8,314 nucleotides of DNA, from NCBI GenBank assembly GCA_964458795.1, contig CAYWJW010000061.1, positions 1 through 8,314 on the forward strand, given 5' to 3'. A model generated the notes under the pieces. That model was not told the DNA's origin, ran no database searches, and saw only the letters and a program-made list of their open reading frames with translations. This DNA comes from JAJTHY01 sp964458795 (GTDB lineage Bacteria > Pseudomonadota > Alphaproteobacteria > Rickettsiales > Midichloriaceae). Shown piece by piece: positions 6,412-8,314 of this stretch; positions within the stretch are counted from its first letter, which is position 1, and each line of letters begins with the position of its first letter. The translations under genes and the position numbers were made by a program.

Positions 6412-7965
6412 ATGCCATATTTTGAACTCATAATGAATATTATCAAAGGCGTGTGGTCCTTGAAGAACATACGGTTTGCGTTGATATTCAAAGGTCAAGA
6501 TTTTGCGCAGACAGAAGGGGATGAACCATTAACCGAAGATAATGTTTGGTTCGCACTTACTGAAGCAGAGCGAAAACACATCAATAACAATCCACATTTA
6601 CAAAAGCACTGGGATGAAAGTAGTCTTGCAGAAAAAGTATTTTATGTTGAGCTCAAAAGAAATAAGGCTACAAACGCGGCTGGCATACCCACAACACCGG
6701 TAACTACTCAATCTGAAGAATTCCTTGAGTTTATAAGAACACTCAAGTATGAGAGCGAGTATTTTGGAACTCTAAATATCGGTAGATATATTGGCTGGAT
6801 AACTCCGATAATGAATTTCGCCTTCTCTCCTACCTTTGGTAGGATTGTGGCATTAGTGGCTGCTGGAGCTATAATGGCTACTCCACTTGGCTACACAGTT
6901 GGTGCAATTGGAATGTCTATCGCATTACTTAGCCTTGCTTATGATACTTACCGGTATGTAGACAAATACCGCGAGCTTAACCGCGTGAAAGAAGAGAAGG
7001 TATTGCTGGATGAAATAAAGAAAGTAAGTGAAGAAATTGAGCAAAGCCGGGGCTTAGGTGAGACTGCATTTGACAAAATAAACGTAATGGCAACTGCATC
7101 TGGTCTTGTTATTAATCCAAATAAGACCAAACCAAGCCTTATAGACGCCGCCACCTATGTGGCGCAAAATAATTTTGCCAATATGATAACCGCCACCGTT
7201 CTCTCTGTAGCAACTCTTTCACCAATTGCCATAATGGCATCTATGTTTATGATGATTACAGGGTATAGCGCGGCCACTGCAATATATGGTCAGTTTAATA
7301 ACCGCTTCGTCTACCTATGTAATGCCAATGCAATAGCGAAAGCTGAATTGGGCTTAGAAGGAGACCTTGCACCTGGTAATGATATAGAGTATTTACGTAA
7401 ACGTTTATCACATCTTAGGTGCTATAATCTAGCAGTTAAAGAAGTTATGCAAGATCCGGAGGCTAAGAAGGAGACTTTCAATACTGAATATTTGAGAACT
7501 AGACTTGCTGAAGCCTTTGAATACCATGTGTTAGTGTCAGAAAAAGCAAATTCAGAAGCAGCAGTTGAGCGACCTTCTTTCCTTGCAGATACTTGGACAT
7601 TACTAAAAGACGGCATAAGTTGGGAAGATATTAACCGCAGGTTTACGCCATCTTTTATGGAAGCTGATGTGATGAGCCATTACAGTAATGAAACTTTCGA
7701 AAACAAACGTAGAAAAGCAATTGAAGGGATGGAAAAGGAGCTTCATATTGGGAAAGCAGAAGGTGTTGAGGCAAAGCATAAGAATCCTGCTAAAGAAACT
7801 GAAGTTGCTACCAATAAGCGTAAGCGTACCAGCATCGCTGAAGATGTATCAGAAGAGCGAGTGGCAAAAAAAAGGAAATCGTTTGCGGAACGTGTACCAC
7901 GTAATGAAGTCAATAATCCGGAAGAAATTAAAAAAAAAACATCCAAAACCGCTCGGAGCACGTAG
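6412..7965 (+). CDS. Unrecognised membrane protein with basic, NLS-like C-terminus
   Basis: I do not recognise a family. From ATG at 6412 it has 517 residues; a TTG at 6406 and an ATG at 6433 are alternative starts, and none has a good ribosome-binding site. Two hydrophobic blocks, about 145-177 and 258-292, are each long enough for a pair of membrane spans with a short Gly/Pro-containing turn. Between them is a charged, probably helical stretch (about 180-213, rich in Lys/Glu). The part from 295 to 440 is soluble-looking and rich in Arg/Lys/Glu. The tail (about 440-517) is very hydrophilic, with KRKR at 469-472 and KKRK at 486-489, about 13 residues apart, resembling nuclear localisation signals, and a basic last 10-15 residues. 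Paired hydrophobic hairpins and a basic tail are seen in some secreted effectors of intracellular bacteria, but this is inference. A8 and A10 runs lie in the last part of the gene. Confidence 0.8.
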   Translation: MPYFELIMNIIKGVWSLKNIRFALIFKGQDFAQTEGDEPLTEDNVWFALTEAERKHINNNPHLQKHWDESSLAEKVFYVELKRNKATNAAGIPTTPVTTQSEEFLEFIRTLKYESEYFGTLNIGRYIGWITPIMNFAFSPTFGRIVALVAAGAIMATPLGYTVGAIGMSIALLSLAYDTYRYVDKYRELNRVKEEKVLLDEIKKVSEEIEQSRGLGETAFDKINVMATASGLVINPNKTKPSLIDAATYVAQNNFANMITATVLSVATLSPIAIMASMFMMITGYSAATAIYGQFNNRFVYLCNANAIAKAELGLEGDLAPGNDIEYLRKRLSHLRCYNLAVKEVMQDPEAKKETFNTEYLRTRLAEAFEYHVLVSEKANSEAAVERPSFLADTWTLLKDGISWEDINRRFTPSFMEADVMSHYSNETFENKRRKAIEGMEKELHIGKAEGVEAKHKNPAKETEVATNKRKRTSIAEDVSEERVAKKRKSFAERVPRNEVNNPEEIKKKTSKTARST

Positions 7966-8027
7966 TTAAGGATCGTAACTTTACCAGCAAGGTCAAACCA
8001 GTTGAACTACCGACTCTCCCACGTAAG
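7957..8027 (-). pseudogene. Possible degenerate tRNA (tRNA-Pro-like remnant)
   Basis: Read on the minus strand, this stretch shares AGTC, GGTAG and CTGGTTTG, then ACC, in order with the D-arm to anticodon-arm part of the neighbouring tRNA-Pro, with two short gaps (about 22 matches in 28 columns). A cloverleaf can be half drawn: the inner five acceptor pairs (one a G-T wobble), a partial D-stem and a perfect 5-bp AGTTA/TAACT stem with a 7-base loop. However, the anticodon stem does not pair well and the T-loop lacks TTC. It overlaps the last bases of the 517-aa gene. It is not a working tRNA; a decayed copy or chance similarity are both possible. Confidence 0.25.
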
Positions 8028-8084
8028 CCTGGTTTTACAAAGAATAAAGATAGTGCAAAGGTTGAGAGATAGTGAGTTTTTGAA

Positions 8085-8161
<77 letters not shown>

Positions 8162-8314
8162 AAGAGATATGCGGAATCGATGCCTATAGAAGAGCAGCAT
8201 CCGAAACAGATCACCTTACTTAATGGTTATTCTCTTAATTATCAAGCATTTTTTAAGAGTGCATCCAATAAAAAGTGGAATTAGCAGCCCTTATATGTTG
8301 CATTTATGGCGTCT

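Noticed and set aside
7688..7969. 93-codon plus-strand frame overlapping the end of the 517-aa gene
   Set aside because: It is an out-of-frame shadow rich in Lys because of the A-rich sequence; mentioned only as the frame reached after slippage.
8281..8313. Possible end of a minus-strand gene entering from the right edge
   Set aside because: Only about ten open codons before a TAA are visible, which is too little to support a gene.

Overview
The window looks like a piece of chromosome from an AT-rich, host-associated alphaproteobacterium, most likely in or near Rickettsiales (perhaps Midichloriaceae- or Anaplasmataceae-like). This is inferred from several things together: a dnaN-recF pair, a glutaredoxin, a full-length transketolase (known to be absent from Rickettsia proper), an ankyrin-repeat protein, a palindromic small repeat of a kind common in alphaproteobacterial symbionts, and low GC. 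Genus cannot be fixed from the window.

Layout. Positions 1-345 hold no convincing gene. They contain a palindromic element of about 150 bp (51-199) and one copy of a diverged AT-rich repeat (about 241-321). On the minus strand follow a glutaredoxin-like gene with an unusual CRHS active site (346-597), recF (662-1732) and dnaN (1732-2868). dnaN is upstream of recF and the two share one base (TAATG). A good promoter lies before dnaN, and a hairpin with a T-run lies after recF. On the plus strand is a 411-aa protein with an N-terminal hydrophobic segment, about three ankyrin repeats and a possible F-box/PRANC-like tail (3073-4308). A second copy of the diverged repeat sits directly upstream of it. 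Its 3' end overlaps by 17 bp the convergent transketolase gene (4292-6262, minus). A divergent intergenic region of about 150 bp then leads to an unrecognised 517-aa protein (6412-7965, plus) with two double-membrane-span hydrophobic blocks and a strongly basic tail carrying NLS-like clusters. The right end has a complete tRNA-Pro(TGG) gene on the minus strand (8085-8161) and next to it a degenerate tRNA-like stretch (7957-8027).

Reading of the whole. All recognisable housekeeping genes and the tRNA are on the minus strand. The two plus-strand genes are the lineage-specific ones, and both look like candidates for host interaction: one has ankyrin repeats with a possible F-box-like motif, the other membrane hairpins with a basic NLS-like C-terminus. 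The most interesting content is therefore these two proteins, the repeat upstream of the first, and the odd glutaredoxin. I see no CRISPR array, transposase, phage gene or complete defence system.
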